NCBI RefSeq assembly: GCF_000691525.1
Contig: NZ_JMDW01000010.1
Location: 124,001-188,000, forward strand
DNA: 64,000 nucleotides
From: Mycolicibacterium neoaurum ATCC 25795
Lineage (GTDB): Bacteria > Actinomycetota > Actinomycetes > Mycobacteriales > Mycobacteriaceae
Direction of reading: 5' to 3'
A program made the position numbers and the translations under genes. Below, piece after piece: positions 1-8,583 of the stretch. Numbering within the stretch: the first letter of the stretch is position 1; each line of letters starts with the position of its first letter. The notes beneath the pieces are model-generated. The model was not told the origin of the DNA and ran no database searches. It saw only the letters and a program-made list of their open reading frames with translations.

Positions 1-893
1 GGTGCCGATTCGGCGGGGCCGGTGACCAGCAGATCTTCCGGGCGCAGGCAGACGATCGCGGGGCCGTCGAACTGGCGTGCCGAGTCGACGACCACCGAGA
101 TGGCGGGATGTTCGGTCAGTGTGCAGTCCAGCTCACCGGGTGCGGCCGTGACGCTGAAAATGTTGCCGATACCGAGGAATTCGGCGATGGAGGCACACGA
201 TGGGTTCTTGTAGATCTGTTCCGGGGAACCGATCTGGACTATCCGCCCCTGCTGCATCAACGCGATGCGGTCGGCGAGGGCGAAGGCCTCGACCTGGTCA
301 TGTGTGACGTACACCGTGGTCAGCCCCAGCCGCAACTGCAGCTCGCGAAGTTCCATCCGCAACCGCTCCCGCAACCGCGCGTCGAGGTTGGACAGCGGTT
401 CGTCGAGCATCAGCACACTGGGACGCATGACCAGGCTGCGGGCCAGTGCGACACGCTGCATCTGGCCACCGGAGAGCTGGCTGGCGCCGCGGTCGGCCAA
501 ATGACCCAGGCCGACCAGCTGCAACGCCTCGTCGACCCGTTGCACCAATTCGCTTTTCGCGACCTTTTGCATCTTCAGTGCGAATCCGACGTTCTGCGCC
601 ACTGTGCGATGCGGCCACACCGCGTAGGACTGGAAGACCATCCCGACATTGCGCTTGTGCGGCGGAACGGATCGCCCCGTCGTGCTGTCGTGGACGACGC
701 GGTCACCGATGCTGATGCGGCCGATACTCGGCGTCTCCAGTCCGGCTACACACCGCATGGTGCTGGTTTTGCCACAACCGGATTGCCCCAGCAGCACCAG
801 GGATTCGCCATCGGCGATCTCCAGGTCCAGATCTTTGACCACGGTGTTGCCGTGGTAGGCCAACGTCAGGTTCTCGATGGTGACTTTCATCAT
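1..893 (-). CDS. ABC transporter ATP-binding protein, 3' end beyond window
   Basis: ATPase of an importer of the FbpC/PotA/phosphonate class, coupling ATP hydrolysis to uptake on the cytoplasmic face. Seen: Walker A variant GQSGCGKT near residue 40, the Q-loop string FQSYAVWPH, the LSGGQ signature, Walker B LMLDEPLSNLD, the VTHDQ switch histidine, and the beginning of a C-terminal TOBE-like region. Two adjacent ATG codons (893 and 890) follow an AAGGAA ribosome site. It starts 5-8 bases after the stop of the PrpF-like gene upstream, so the two are probably one transcript. The usual second residue of Walker A is Pro, here Gln. Permease and binding-protein partners would lie beyond the left edge. 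The substrate is not decided by sequence; coupling to PrpF suggests a di- or tricarboxylic acid or similar compound (inference). Confidence 0.9.
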   Translation of the reverse strand, partial: MMKVTIENLTLAYHGNTVVKDLDLEIADGESLVLLGQSGCGKTSTMRCVAGLETPSIGRISIGDRVVHDSTTGRSVPPHKRNVGMVFQSYAVWPHRTVAQNVGFALKMQKVAKSELVQRVDEALQLVGLGHLADRGASQLSGGQMQRVALARSLVMRPSVLMLDEPLSNLDARLRERLRMELRELQLRLGLTTVYVTHDQVEAFALADRIALMQQGRIVQIGSPEQIYKNPSCASIAEFLGIGNIFSVTAAPGELDCTLTEHPAISVVVDSARQFDGPAIVCLRPEDLLVTGPAESA

Positions 894-898
894 TTCCT

Positions 899-2056
899 TC
901 AGTGGTTGGGGCGGTGTGCGGACATGGCGTAGTCGGGTGTCGACTCCGCGAGGAACAATTCGGCTCTGGCGATACGGCGGGCCGCCCGATGCAGGGATAC
1001 GTCGCGGGGCAGACCGATGTCGGTCGTGGTCACCGTGGCCGGGATGATCCCCGCCGCAGTTCCCAGTCGCAGGGTTGTCCCGGCATGGCCGCTGAGATGG
1101 CCGCTGAGCTGCTCGGCCACCACACTGCCGCGGACCGCGGCCGCGGTGGACACGGCGACGGCCGAGGTCAGACCGATCGCCGGGTGCGGCGCGAGCATGG
1201 ACACCATGCGGACGGCCACGTCGTAGGCCTCGGCGGGAATGAACATGCCGTCGGTGGCGACGTAGTCACGCGCCGCGCCGATGATGCCGACCTTCGGCAC
1301 GGCGTGCTGCACGGGATCGCCCGGCTTGGCCAAACCCATTGCCAGCGCGGCCTTCCGGCGTAGTTCGATGAGTACCGGCAGCCGTTCGGCCAGCTGATCA
1401 TTGCCCTCGACCCCGGTCAGGTCGAAGTCCGCGGCACGAAAGAGGGCGGCGGGTGCGCCGGCATTGACGAACGTGCCGCGGTACCGGTGGCCCCCGACGT
1501 CGATGACATCGGTCACCGAGCCGGTGGGCAGCACGTTGTCCGGGTTGGCCGCGACATCGGTGAACGTGAGCGATACCGGGACTCCGCGGGCATTGGTGCC
1601 CGGCACCGCGGCATCACCGTCGGCCGGGATGATCCCGCCCGGTGTGGCGATCCGGGCGCTCAGCCGGGCACCGGTGTTCTGGTTGCGCATCCGCACGACG
1701 GTCATCTCCGGGGCGGCGGCAACCATCCCGGTCTGCAGGGCGTACAGGCCGATCGCCGTGGCACAGTTCCCGCAGTTGCTCCCCCATTCGACGGCACGGC
1801 GGCCGATGGCCACCTGTGCGAACAGGTAGTCGACATCGACGTAGTCGAGGCGGGAGCGCCGGACGATCGCTGCCTTGGAGGTCGTCGATGTCCCCCCGCC
1901 GACGCCGTCGAGTTGGCGGGGATCCTCGGAACCGAATGCCGCGATCAGGACGGCGTCGAGATCGATGTTGCGCAGCAACGGATCCACATCCACGGCGTTG
2001 AAGAGCCAGCACTTGCTGGTCCCGCCGCGCATCCACGTGCCCCACAGACTGGTCAT
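899..2056 (-). CDS. PrpF-family isomerase (aconitate/methylaconitate or oxalomesaconate type), paralogue 1
   Basis: Protein of 385 residues with the diaminopimelate-epimerase-like fold of the PrpF family, which moves a double bond in unsaturated tricarboxylic acids (2-methylaconitate isomerase PrpF, 4-oxalomesaconate tautomerase GalD). Seen: N-terminal RGGTSK, the STTSK motif with Lys61, and SNCGN with Cys95, matching the Lys/Cys catalytic pair known in PrpF. It is divergent from the LysR gene and immediately upstream of an ABC ATPase. A second copy at 4904-6025 is very similar across the whole first 110 residues. No prpB, prpC or acnD lies nearby, so a role in the methylcitrate cycle is not supported; a tautomerase step in degrading an aromatic or tricarboxylic acid is as likely. 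Confidence 0.88.
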   Translation of the reverse strand: MTSLWGTWMRGGTSKCWLFNAVDVDPLLRNIDLDAVLIAAFGSEDPRQLDGVGGGTSTTSKAAIVRRSRLDYVDVDYLFAQVAIGRRAVEWGSNCGNCATAIGLYALQTGMVAAAPEMTVVRMRNQNTGARLSARIATPGGIIPADGDAAVPGTNARGVPVSLTFTDVAANPDNVLPTGSVTDVIDVGGHRYRGTFVNAGAPAALFRAADFDLTGVEGNDQLAERLPVLIELRRKAALAMGLAKPGDPVQHAVPKVGIIGAARDYVATDGMFIPAEAYDVAVRMVSMLAPHPAIGLTSAVAVSTAAAVRGSVVAEQLSGHLSGHAGTTLRLGTAAGIIPATVTTTDIGLPRDVSLHRAARRIARAELFLAESTPDYAMSAHRPNH

Positions 2057-2146
2057 GGCGTTTTCTCCTCGCTGCCGACGCGCCAGAACGGAGGGTGATG
2101 CCGCTCACGTCGTGGCTAGGAGTTCAGCGTGGCTCACATCAGGGTC

Positions 2147-2178
2147 GAGTACAATTACGAAAATATCGATTACCCTTT
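2147..2178. promoter_or_regulatory. AT-rich candidate LysR control region
   Basis: This stretch between the divergent prpF-like and lysR genes is strikingly AT-rich for this genome. It holds CGA-N5-TCG around an AAATA centre and the string ATCGATT, which recurs at 3183-3189 upstream of the MatC-like carrier. LysR proteins usually bind such sites between their own gene and a divergent target. No consensus could be tested, so the call rests on composition and position. Confidence 0.3.
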
Positions 2179-2200
2179 AGATGAACTGAATGGAGCTGCG

Positions 2201-3139
2201 ATGCTCGATCCTCGCCGGTTGTTACTGCTGGTCGACGTGGTGCGGGCCGGCTCATTGACGGCCGCCGCCAACCGCCTGAGCTACACCACCTCGGCGATTT
2301 CGCAGCAGATTGCGAAGCTGGAGGCGGAGGCCGGTCAGCCGCTGCTGGAACGCCATGCCCGGGGTGTGCGGCTGACCGAGGCGGGTGCGGCGTTGGCGAG
2401 ACGTGCCGAGCGGATCGAAACCCAACTGCAGGCGGCCCGCAGCGAGCTCGACGAGATCGCCGGCCTGCGATCCGGGACCGTCCGGCTCGGAACCTTCCCC
2501 ACTGTCGGATCGAGTCTGCTGCCCCAGGTTGTCAAGCTGTACAAGGCCAGACATCCCGCCGTTAAGCTCACGGTGCGCAGTTCCCGATTCGCAGCACTGC
2601 GCGGCATGCTCGACAACGGCGAGGTCGAACTGTCATTGCTGTGGGACTACGAGTGGGCACCGGTGACCGATCGCGAACTGGTCGTACGAGAGCTGTTGGT
2701 GGATCCGCCGACGCTGGTGGTCTCGGTCAACCACCGTCTCGCCCATCGCGAGTATCTGGATATGGCCGAGCTCGCCGACGAGCAGTGGATCACCAGGGAA
2801 GATCATCACCCGGTCGGTGCCGCGCTCGAAAAGGCCTGCCAAAACGCAGGTTTCACCCCCACTGTCGCCTTCGCGGCCAACGATTACCAGGAGGCCCAAG
2901 CGATGGTCGCCGTCGACCTCGGGGTGTCGATGGCGCCCCGATTGGCGCTGTCCAACCTCCGCGAGGACGTCAAGGTCATCCCATTACGGGGCGCTCCATC
3001 ACGCCGGATCCTGCTGGCCCATCTGTCCGAACACCGTTTGACCCCGGCCGAGGCCACCCTGGTCGACACATTCGAAGAGGTCGCCTATAAACACGACGGC
3101 AAGACGACCCCCGCGGTCCGTCGCATCCGGCCGAACTGA
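2201..3139 (+). CDS. LysR-family transcriptional regulator
   Basis: Regulator of 312 residues. The N-terminal winged helix-turn-helix covers about residues 1-60 (LTAAANRLSYTTSAISQQI is the recognition region), followed by the linker helix and a two-lobed periplasmic-binding-like effector domain. ATG 2201 is chosen because GGAG stands seven bases upstream and the family N-terminus begins here; an upstream GTG at 2129 would add 24 residues with no family resemblance. It lies between a divergent prpF-like gene and a co-directional MatC-like carrier and second prpF-like gene, so it probably controls both sides. The inducer is unknown, most simply the acid taken up or isomerised by the neighbours. 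Confidence 0.93.
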   Translation: MLDPRRLLLLVDVVRAGSLTAAANRLSYTTSAISQQIAKLEAEAGQPLLERHARGVRLTEAGAALARRAERIETQLQAARSELDEIAGLRSGTVRLGTFPTVGSSLLPQVVKLYKARHPAVKLTVRSSRFAALRGMLDNGEVELSLLWDYEWAPVTDRELVVRELLVDPPTLVVSVNHRLAHREYLDMAELADEQWITREDHHPVGAALEKACQNAGFTPTVAFAANDYQEAQAMVAVDLGVSMAPRLALSNLREDVKVIPLRGAPSRRILLAHLSEHRLTPAEATLVDTFEEVAYKHDGKTTPAVRRIRPN

Positions 3140-3140
3140 A

Positions 3141-3236
3141 GATTCTTCGCCTTAAGTTTTTCTTCTAGTGGGTCCAGGAATCATCGATTGTGGTGAACGA
3201 ACTCCGATCCTAGTGTGATCTGGGTAATGAAGAATC
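3141..3236. promoter_or_regulatory. Separated inverted repeat GATTCTTC/GAAGAATC before matC-like gene
   Basis: Perfect 8-bp arms GATTCTTC (3141-3148) and GAAGAATC (3229-3236) are 80 bases apart in the 198-base gap before the carrier gene, with ATCGATT between them at 3183-3189. Spacing of about eight helical turns would suit a looped or double LysR site. The arms may be coincidental. Confidence 0.25.
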
Positions 3237-3337
3237 GTCGTATGTGACGCAGCGCGGTCCCCGTCGGCCGAGCTGCCGCCGCAGACGTTCGGCGCCGCCA
3301 CGGCGACGACGCCGCGCCTGGAATTGAGAGAACGCCC

Positions 3338-4702
3338 ATGAGTTATGTAGAGATTCTGCCGCTGATCGCGCTGGTCGCGATGTTCGTCATTGCCACGATC
3401 TGCCCGATCAACATCGGCATCCTGGGCTTCATCGGCGCATTCGCCGTCGGAGCCTTCCTCCTCGGCTATGACGACAAAGAGATCCTCGCCGAGTTCCCCA
3501 GCTCGATCGTCTTGACGATCATCGGCGTCACCTACTTCTTCGGGATGGCCAAGCAGAACGGAACCATCGACCTGCTGGTCAACGCATGTATCCGCGGAGT
3601 GCGCGGACGTGTGACCGTGGTGCCCTGGGTGTTCTTCTTCTGCGCGTCGGTGCTGACCGCGCTGGGCACCTTCAGTCCGGCCGCCGTCGCGCTGATCGTG
3701 CCGGCCGCCATGACGTTTGCCGCGCGCACGAGGATGAGCCCGCTGGTGATGGGCATCATGACCATCAACGGTGCGCATGCCGGGGCCTTTTCGCCGATCT
3801 CGGTGTCCGGCGTGCTCGTGGTCGACCTGGTCGAGAAGAGCGGCCTGACGGTCAACCCCTGGCTGCTCTTCTTCGCGAGCTACGCCATCAACCTGCTCCT
3901 CTCGGTGCTCACCATCGTCGGGTATGCGGCCCTGTCCCGCGTCCGCGACCTCGGCTACACCGCGCTCGGTTCGCAGCCGACGGCGCCGGACGATCTCGGC
4001 GGTGCCGGGTCTGCGGCGGGACCTTCGCGTACGCCTGCCGGCGGCGTGGGAGTTCTGACCCGTCCGGCACGCACCGAGGCCGCCACGGCGGTCCAGCCCT
4101 CCGTTACCGGGGTGCAGAAACTGACCCTGTTTCTGATCGCCACGGTGCTGGTGCTCGTCCTCGTACTGCACATGCCGATCAGCTTCGTGGCGATCGCGGC
4201 AGGGGCGGTCCTGGCATTCACCGACCTGTCCAAGCAGAGTGAGGCCATCGCCGGCATCAGCTGGCCGACCGTCCTGCTGGTCGCCGGGATGGTGACCTAT
4301 ATATCGATCGTCGAAGAGGTCGGCACCATCGATCACCTGGCCCAGATGGCCATCACGGTGGGTGCGCCGCTGCTGGTGGCACTGGTGCTCTGCTACGTCA
4401 TCGGCGTGACATCGGCGTTCGCCTCGTCGACGGCATTGTTGGCCGCGATCATCCCGCTGGCGCTCCCGCTGCTGCAGATGGGCACCCTTCCGGTGGTCGG
4501 GGTCGTGGCCGCGTTGGCGATCGCTGCCACCGTCGTCGACGTGTCTCCGTTCTCGACCAACGGCGCTCTGGTCCTTGCCAACGCCCAGGGCATCGACCGG
4601 CCCCGCTTCTACCGACAGCTCCTGCTCAACGCCGGCATCGTGGTCGCGGTCGCCCCGGCCCTGTGCTGGGTGCTGTTGGTCCTGGTGCCCGGCTTCGCCT
4701 GA
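3338..4702 (+). CDS. MatC-like dicarboxylate carrier, integral membrane protein
   Basis: Protein of 454 residues, almost wholly hydrophobic, with two related halves of membrane helices joined by a hydrophilic loop at about residues 220-260. The start (ILPLIALVAMFVIATICPINIGILGF), the FPSSIVLTIIGVTYFFGMA segment and the TFSPAAVALIVPAA re-entrant-like segment match the N-terminal domain of MatC, a malonate/dicarboxylate carrier in the ion-transporter superfamily (SLC13-like). A GAGAG ribosome site precedes ATG 3338. It follows the LysR gene and precedes the second prpF-like gene, which fits uptake of an organic acid later isomerised in the cell. Substrate unknown; malonate-metabolism genes are absent here. 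Confidence 0.82.
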   Translation: MSYVEILPLIALVAMFVIATICPINIGILGFIGAFAVGAFLLGYDDKEILAEFPSSIVLTIIGVTYFFGMAKQNGTIDLLVNACIRGVRGRVTVVPWVFFFCASVLTALGTFSPAAVALIVPAAMTFAARTRMSPLVMGIMTINGAHAGAFSPISVSGVLVVDLVEKSGLTVNPWLLFFASYAINLLLSVLTIVGYAALSRVRDLGYTALGSQPTAPDDLGGAGSAAGPSRTPAGGVGVLTRPARTEAATAVQPSVTGVQKLTLFLIATVLVLVLVLHMPISFVAIAAGAVLAFTDLSKQSEAIAGISWPTVLLVAGMVTYISIVEEVGTIDHLAQMAITVGAPLLVALVLCYVIGVTSAFASSTALLAAIIPLALPLLQMGTLPVVGVVAALAIAATVVDVSPFSTNGALVLANAQGIDRPRFYRQLLLNAGIVVAVAPALCWVLLVLVPGFA

Positions 4703-4798
4703 CGCTGCGGGCAGCGGCTCGGTCGGCGGCCTGACGACAAGACCCAGACAGCTTTAGCAAAAGTCGACCCCTATCCAACTATCCGAGATTGTCCTTCA

Positions 4799-4830
4799 CC
4801 CTTTCACCGCCGAGAATCGACGGTGAAGGG
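4799..4830. terminator. Stem-loop between matC-like and second prpF-like gene
   Basis: CCCTTTCACCG-CCGA and TCGACGGTGAAGGG form an imperfect 14-bp stem with a GAA loop and one bulged T. It lies in a 201-base gap between two co-directional genes. There is no clear U tract, so it may terminate, attenuate or only protect a message end; it argues that the second prpF-like gene is not simply co-transcribed. Confidence 0.45.
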
Positions 4831-4903
4831 TTGCTCATCCAGCGTCGGTCACCGTCGACCAGACCCGCCGATGAGCGTCCAGCGTGGAAAGGTACCGACA
4901 CTC

Positions 4904-6025
4904 ATGCTCGTGCTACGAGGTACATGGATGCGGGGCGGAACCAGCAAGTGCTGGTTGTTCAACGCCGTCGATGTCGACCCGATCGTCGATCACGCCGGCG
5001 GGCTCGACGCGCTGCTGACGTCCGCGTTCGGCTCGGGTGACCCCCGCCAGCTCGACGGCGTCGGGGGCGGTAGCTCGACGACATCCAAAGCGGCGATCGT
5101 GCGCCGATCGAGCCACCCCGACATCGACATCGACTACCAATTCGCCCAGATCGCCATCGCCGACCGTAGGGTCGAATGGGCCAGCAACTGCGGGAACTGC
5201 GCCACCGCGATCGGGCTCTACGCACTGCAGTCGGGGCTGGTCCCGGTCGACGACGAGGTGACCGCCGTGCGGTTGCGGCATCAGGTCTCGGGCGCCGTCC
5301 TGACGGCGACCATCTCCACTCCGGGTGGAAAGGTGCCGACCGAAGGCACGGCCGCGGTACCGGGCACCACCGCGCTGGGCGTGCCGGTCGGACTCTCCTT
5401 CACCGGTCTCGATGCGGCACCCGTTCTGCCGACCGGCCGTCCCGTGGACTTCGTCGATGCCTGTGATCGCACATACCGCGCGACCCTGGTCGCTACCGGC
5501 GCCCCCGCGGCGTTGTTCGACGCCTCAGATCTGGGACTGGACGGCACCGAGAGCAACGCCGAATTCGCCCACCAGACACCCCTGTTGATGGAACTGCGCA
5601 AGAACGCGTCATTGCAGATGGGGCTGCGCCGGTTCGGCGATCCCGTGAGCAACTCCATCCCCAAGGTCGGGATCGTAGGCGCAGCAAGGGATTACCGCAC
5701 GACTGCCGGTGCCTTGATCGGCGCCGACGACTATGATGTCTCGGTGCGGATGCTGTCCATGCTCGCCCCGCACCCCGCGATCGGTCTGACATCGGCCGTC
5801 GCACTCGCTGCCGCCGCCACGGTGCGCGATGGTGTGCTCTCCGGACTGACACTGCACCAGGGAGCACCGCTGCGGATCGGGACGGCGGCCGGCGTGCTAC
5901 CGGTCGACCTCGGGTACTCACCCGACGGCAGGCTGGCGACGGTGACGCTGCACCGCGCGGCGCGGCGGATCGCCTCGGCCGAACTCTTCGTCTCCGAGGC
6001 GGCCCACCAGCCGATCGGAGCCTGA
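4904..6025 (+). CDS. PrpF-family isomerase, paralogue 2
   Basis: Protein of 373 residues of the PrpF/GalD family. RGGTSK at residues 10-15, STTSK with Lys62 and SNCGN with Cys96 preserve the catalytic pair. ATG 4904 is preferred: GGAAAGG lies 11 bases upstream and the protein then begins LRGTWMRGGTSK like paralogue 1 (MTSLWGTWMRGGTSK); ATG 4871 and GTG 4823 lack ribosome sites. The two paralogues are alike in the catalytic core and diverge later, as for enzymes of related but different substrates or a duplicate under relaxed constraint. It follows a MatC-like carrier with a hairpin in between. Confidence 0.88.
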   Translation: MLVLRGTWMRGGTSKCWLFNAVDVDPIVDHAGGLDALLTSAFGSGDPRQLDGVGGGSSTTSKAAIVRRSSHPDIDIDYQFAQIAIADRRVEWASNCGNCATAIGLYALQSGLVPVDDEVTAVRLRHQVSGAVLTATISTPGGKVPTEGTAAVPGTTALGVPVGLSFTGLDAAPVLPTGRPVDFVDACDRTYRATLVATGAPAALFDASDLGLDGTESNAEFAHQTPLLMELRKNASLQMGLRRFGDPVSNSIPKVGIVGAARDYRTTAGALIGADDYDVSVRMLSMLAPHPAIGLTSAVALAAAATVRDGVLSGLTLHQGAPLRIGTAAGVLPVDLGYSPDGRLATVTLHRAARRIASAELFVSEAAHQPIGA

Positions 6026-6087
6026 CCCGAGTCCCCGGCAGCGCCGAATCGAGGCGAACCCGCGGCGTCAGCCCATAGGCTGTCTCG

Positions 6088-7728
6088 GTGACTCTCGTGC
6101 TCGGCCCCGTCCTGCGCCACGTGGGAGAAACCACTGCAATGGTGTGGGTGCAGACCGATGAACCCGCCGAGGTCACCGTACTGGGGTCCTCAGCCCGCAC
6201 GTTCGAGGTACAAGGCCACCACTACGCGCTCGTTGCGGTGGAGGGACTCGCCCCCGACAGCACCACCGAGTACCAGGTGCACGTCGACGGGGAGCAGGTC
6301 TGGCCGGAGCCGGATTCGAGGTTCCCGCCCAGTGTGATCCGGACGCGCGGGCCGGCCACCGCGCAGCGACTGCGGGTGATCTTCGGCTCCTGCCGTTATC
6401 CCAAGACCGGTGACGATCGGATCGACGCCAAGCTCGGCCGCGACGCGCTGGACTGCTATGCCGAGCGGATGACCACCCAGCCCCCCGAGCGCTGGCCCGA
6501 TGTGCTGATCCTGCTCGGTGACCAGGTGTATGCCGACGAGCTGACACCTGATGCGCGCCAACGGCTCACCGGACGCCGGACCAACAAGAAGCGGCCACCC
6601 GACGAGGTGGTCAGCTTCGACGAATACGTGGGTCTCTACTGCCACACCTGGGGCGATCCGGAGATCCGCTGGGTCATGTCGACATTGCCCACCGCCATGA
6701 TCTTCGATGACCACGATATCCGTGATGACTGGAACACCTCGGCTGCCTGGCGAGTGGCGGTCAACAAGAAGCCGTGGTGGCGAGATCGGATCCGTGCCGG
6801 ACTGGCGTCGTACTGGGTCTACCAGCACATCGGCAATCTCAGTCCGCAACAGCTGGACGAGGACGCCGATTACCAGCAGGTCCTGTCGGCCGGCGGTGAC
6901 CGGTGGCCGCTGCTTGCCGATCTCGCCGACCGGGCCGACCGCGAAGTCGACGGCGAGAAAGGCCTGCGCTTCAGCTTCCGCTGGGATCTGGGCCGCAGCC
7001 GGCTGTTGATGGTCGATTCTCGCAACGCGCGCATCTTGGACGACGGCAGCCGCAAGATGCTGGGTGACCGCGAGTTCGGCTGGGTGCAACGCCACGTGGA
7101 CGACGATCTGGAGTCGTTGGACCACCTCATCCTGGCGACCTCGCTGCCGTGGTTGCTGCCGCCGGCGATCGGCGATATGCAGACCGTGAACGAGATCGCC
7201 GCCGACCGGTCGGGGATTCGTGGCGTGATCGCCGAGAAGATCCGGCAGGCGGCAGATTTCGAGCATTGGCCGGCGTTCTCGACATCCTTCCTACGGCTCA
7301 GTGAGCTGATCGAGGCGGCGGCGGGCCACGCACCGCGAGGTCCGGCGACGGTCAGCGTGCTGTCCGGCGATGTGCACCATTCCTACGCCGCCCGCGCGCG
7401 GTTCGGCGGCAGTCCCGACAACCCCGATGAGCCTGAAGCGCGGGTTCATCAACTGGTCTGCTCCCCCGTGCACAACTATGTGCCGTTCTACGTCAAGCCG
7501 GTGTTCCGGTTGGGCTGGTCGTCCTGGGTTGCTCGACGCGCCCGCCGCTGGGCGCGCAGGCACGGCGCACCGAATCTGCCGATGTCCTGGCACAACCTGA
7601 GCGGACCGCTGTTCGGGAACACCATCGCGACCCTTGAGATAACGGAACGACGAGCCCGGGTGGTGTTCGAGCAACCCGATGATGATGGTGCACTGAGTTC
7701 GGTGAGCAGCGTCGGCCTGACCGACTGA
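6088..7728 (+). CDS. PhoD-like metallophosphatase family protein
   Basis: Protein of 546 residues of the alkaline phosphatase D type. An N-terminal fibronectin-like beta domain (about 1-90) is followed by a metallophosphatase core with VIFGSC near 97-102, LLGDQVYADE near 140, FDDHDIRDDWN near 210 and SGDVHHSY near 425, which supply the metal-binding Asp, Asn and His residues. No signal peptide is visible, so unlike secreted PhoD it is probably cytoplasmic. Start is GTG 6088 with only a weak ribosome site. It stands alone between the PrpF island and a cutinase gene. The phosphoester substrate cannot be read from sequence. Confidence 0.85.
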   Translation: MTLVLGPVLRHVGETTAMVWVQTDEPAEVTVLGSSARTFEVQGHHYALVAVEGLAPDSTTEYQVHVDGEQVWPEPDSRFPPSVIRTRGPATAQRLRVIFGSCRYPKTGDDRIDAKLGRDALDCYAERMTTQPPERWPDVLILLGDQVYADELTPDARQRLTGRRTNKKRPPDEVVSFDEYVGLYCHTWGDPEIRWVMSTLPTAMIFDDHDIRDDWNTSAAWRVAVNKKPWWRDRIRAGLASYWVYQHIGNLSPQQLDEDADYQQVLSAGGDRWPLLADLADRADREVDGEKGLRFSFRWDLGRSRLLMVDSRNARILDDGSRKMLGDREFGWVQRHVDDDLESLDHLILATSLPWLLPPAIGDMQTVNEIAADRSGIRGVIAEKIRQAADFEHWPAFSTSFLRLSELIEAAAGHAPRGPATVSVLSGDVHHSYAARARFGGSPDNPDEPEARVHQLVCSPVHNYVPFYVKPVFRLGWSSWVARRARRWARRHGAPNLPMSWHNLSGPLFGNTIATLEITERRARVVFEQPDDDGALSSVSSVGLTD

Positions 7729-7761
7729 GCAGGTGCTGTAACGCAGCGACGGAGGTGCTCG

Positions 7762-7851
7762 ATGAGTACGGCGGTGGTGGGTGTCGGCGGAAATGACGGC
7801 ACACGAGCCGGGGGTCTGTCACAGTCTGGATACGAGCGTCTCTGGGGGTAG
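7762..7851 (+). CDS. Possible 29-residue leader ORF upstream of cutinase
   Basis: ATG 7762 has GGAGG about six bases upstream and opens a 29-codon frame that ends at TAG 7849-7851, three bases before the cutinase TTG start. The product is Gly-rich with no recognisable family. The strong ribosome site, when the cutinase has only a poor TTG start, suggests a translated leader that couples translation into the cutinase gene. It could equally be chance in GC-rich DNA. Confidence 0.35.
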   Translation: MSTAVVGVGGNDGTRAGGLSQSGYERLWG

Positions 7852-7854
7852 GAA

Positions 7855-8583
7855 TTGGCTGCAGGTTCACAGGGTCTACGGGGTCTACGAGTTCTGGCCC
7901 GGATGGTGGGGGCGACGGGACTGGCGCTGGCAGCGCTACCGGTCCTGATTCCCACGGCGGCGTCCCAGCCGCAACCCTGTCCCGATATCGGTGTGGTCTT
8001 CGCCAGGGGGACAGCCGAGCCACCGGGCGTCGGCGGTGTGGGGCAGCGTTTCGTCGATTCGCTTCGTGCCCAGGCCTTTCCGCGGACGGTCGGGGTACAT
8101 GCGGTCAACTATCCGGCCAGCAACAACTTCAGCGGCGGCACTCTGTTCACGCAGAATGTCGTCGATGGTGTCCGGGATGAGACCGACCACGTCCGCGGTG
8201 TCACCTCGGTGTGCCCGAACACCCGGATGGTGCTCGGTGGCTACTCGCAGGGTGCGGTCGTGACGGCACTGTCGACCTCCGGCGTGGTGCCCGCGGGGGT
8301 GACCGGTCCGCCGCCGCTGCCCAACGACGTGATCGACAACGTGGCCGCGGTGGTGTTGTTCGGGATGCCCGCAGGCTGGTCGGCGGTGAAGTACGGAGCA
8401 CCGGTGATCGACGTCGGGTCCGCCTATGCCGCGAAAGCGCTCGAGCTCTGCGCTCCCGGCGATACCGTGTGCGCGGGTTCACCGCCGTCCGGATCCAGTG
8501 CGCCGCATCAGCAGTACGCCGTCAACGGGATGGCCGACCAGGCCGCGGCCTTCACCGTGAGCAAGTTGGCGGTCCCGGCCTGA
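7855..8583 (+). CDS. Secreted cutinase-family serine esterase
   Basis: Protein of 242 residues of the mycobacterial cutinase-like (Culp) family of esterases and lipases. An Arg-containing N-terminus, a hydrophobic stretch and an Ala-rich cleavage region near residue 40 form a signal peptide; the mature part begins at about QPQPCPDIGVVFARGT. The nucleophile Ser is in GGYSQGAVV and the usual cysteine pairs are present (CPDI...VCPN and LCAPGDTVC, the latter next to the catalytic Asp). The His lies in the C-terminal APHQQYAVNGM region. TTG 7855 is taken as start because the inner ATG 7903 would remove the positively charged part of the signal. Acts outside the cell or in the cell wall; substrate unknown. 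Confidence 0.9.
   Translation: MAAGSQGLRGLRVLARMVGATGLALAALPVLIPTAASQPQPCPDIGVVFARGTAEPPGVGGVGQRFVDSLRAQAFPRTVGVHAVNYPASNNFSGGTLFTQNVVDGVRDETDHVRGVTSVCPNTRMVLGGYSQGAVVTALSTSGVVPAGVTGPPPLPNDVIDNVAAVVLFGMPAGWSAVKYGAPVIDVGSAYAAKALELCAPGDTVCAGSPPSGSSAPHQQYAVNGMADQAAAFTVSKLAVPA

Noticed and set aside
3152..4336. 394-codon open frame on the minus strand opposite the MatC-like gene
   Set aside because: Asp/Gly/His/Arg-rich translation typical of the antisense frame of a GC-rich gene; no family resemblance; the plus-strand gene is clearly real.
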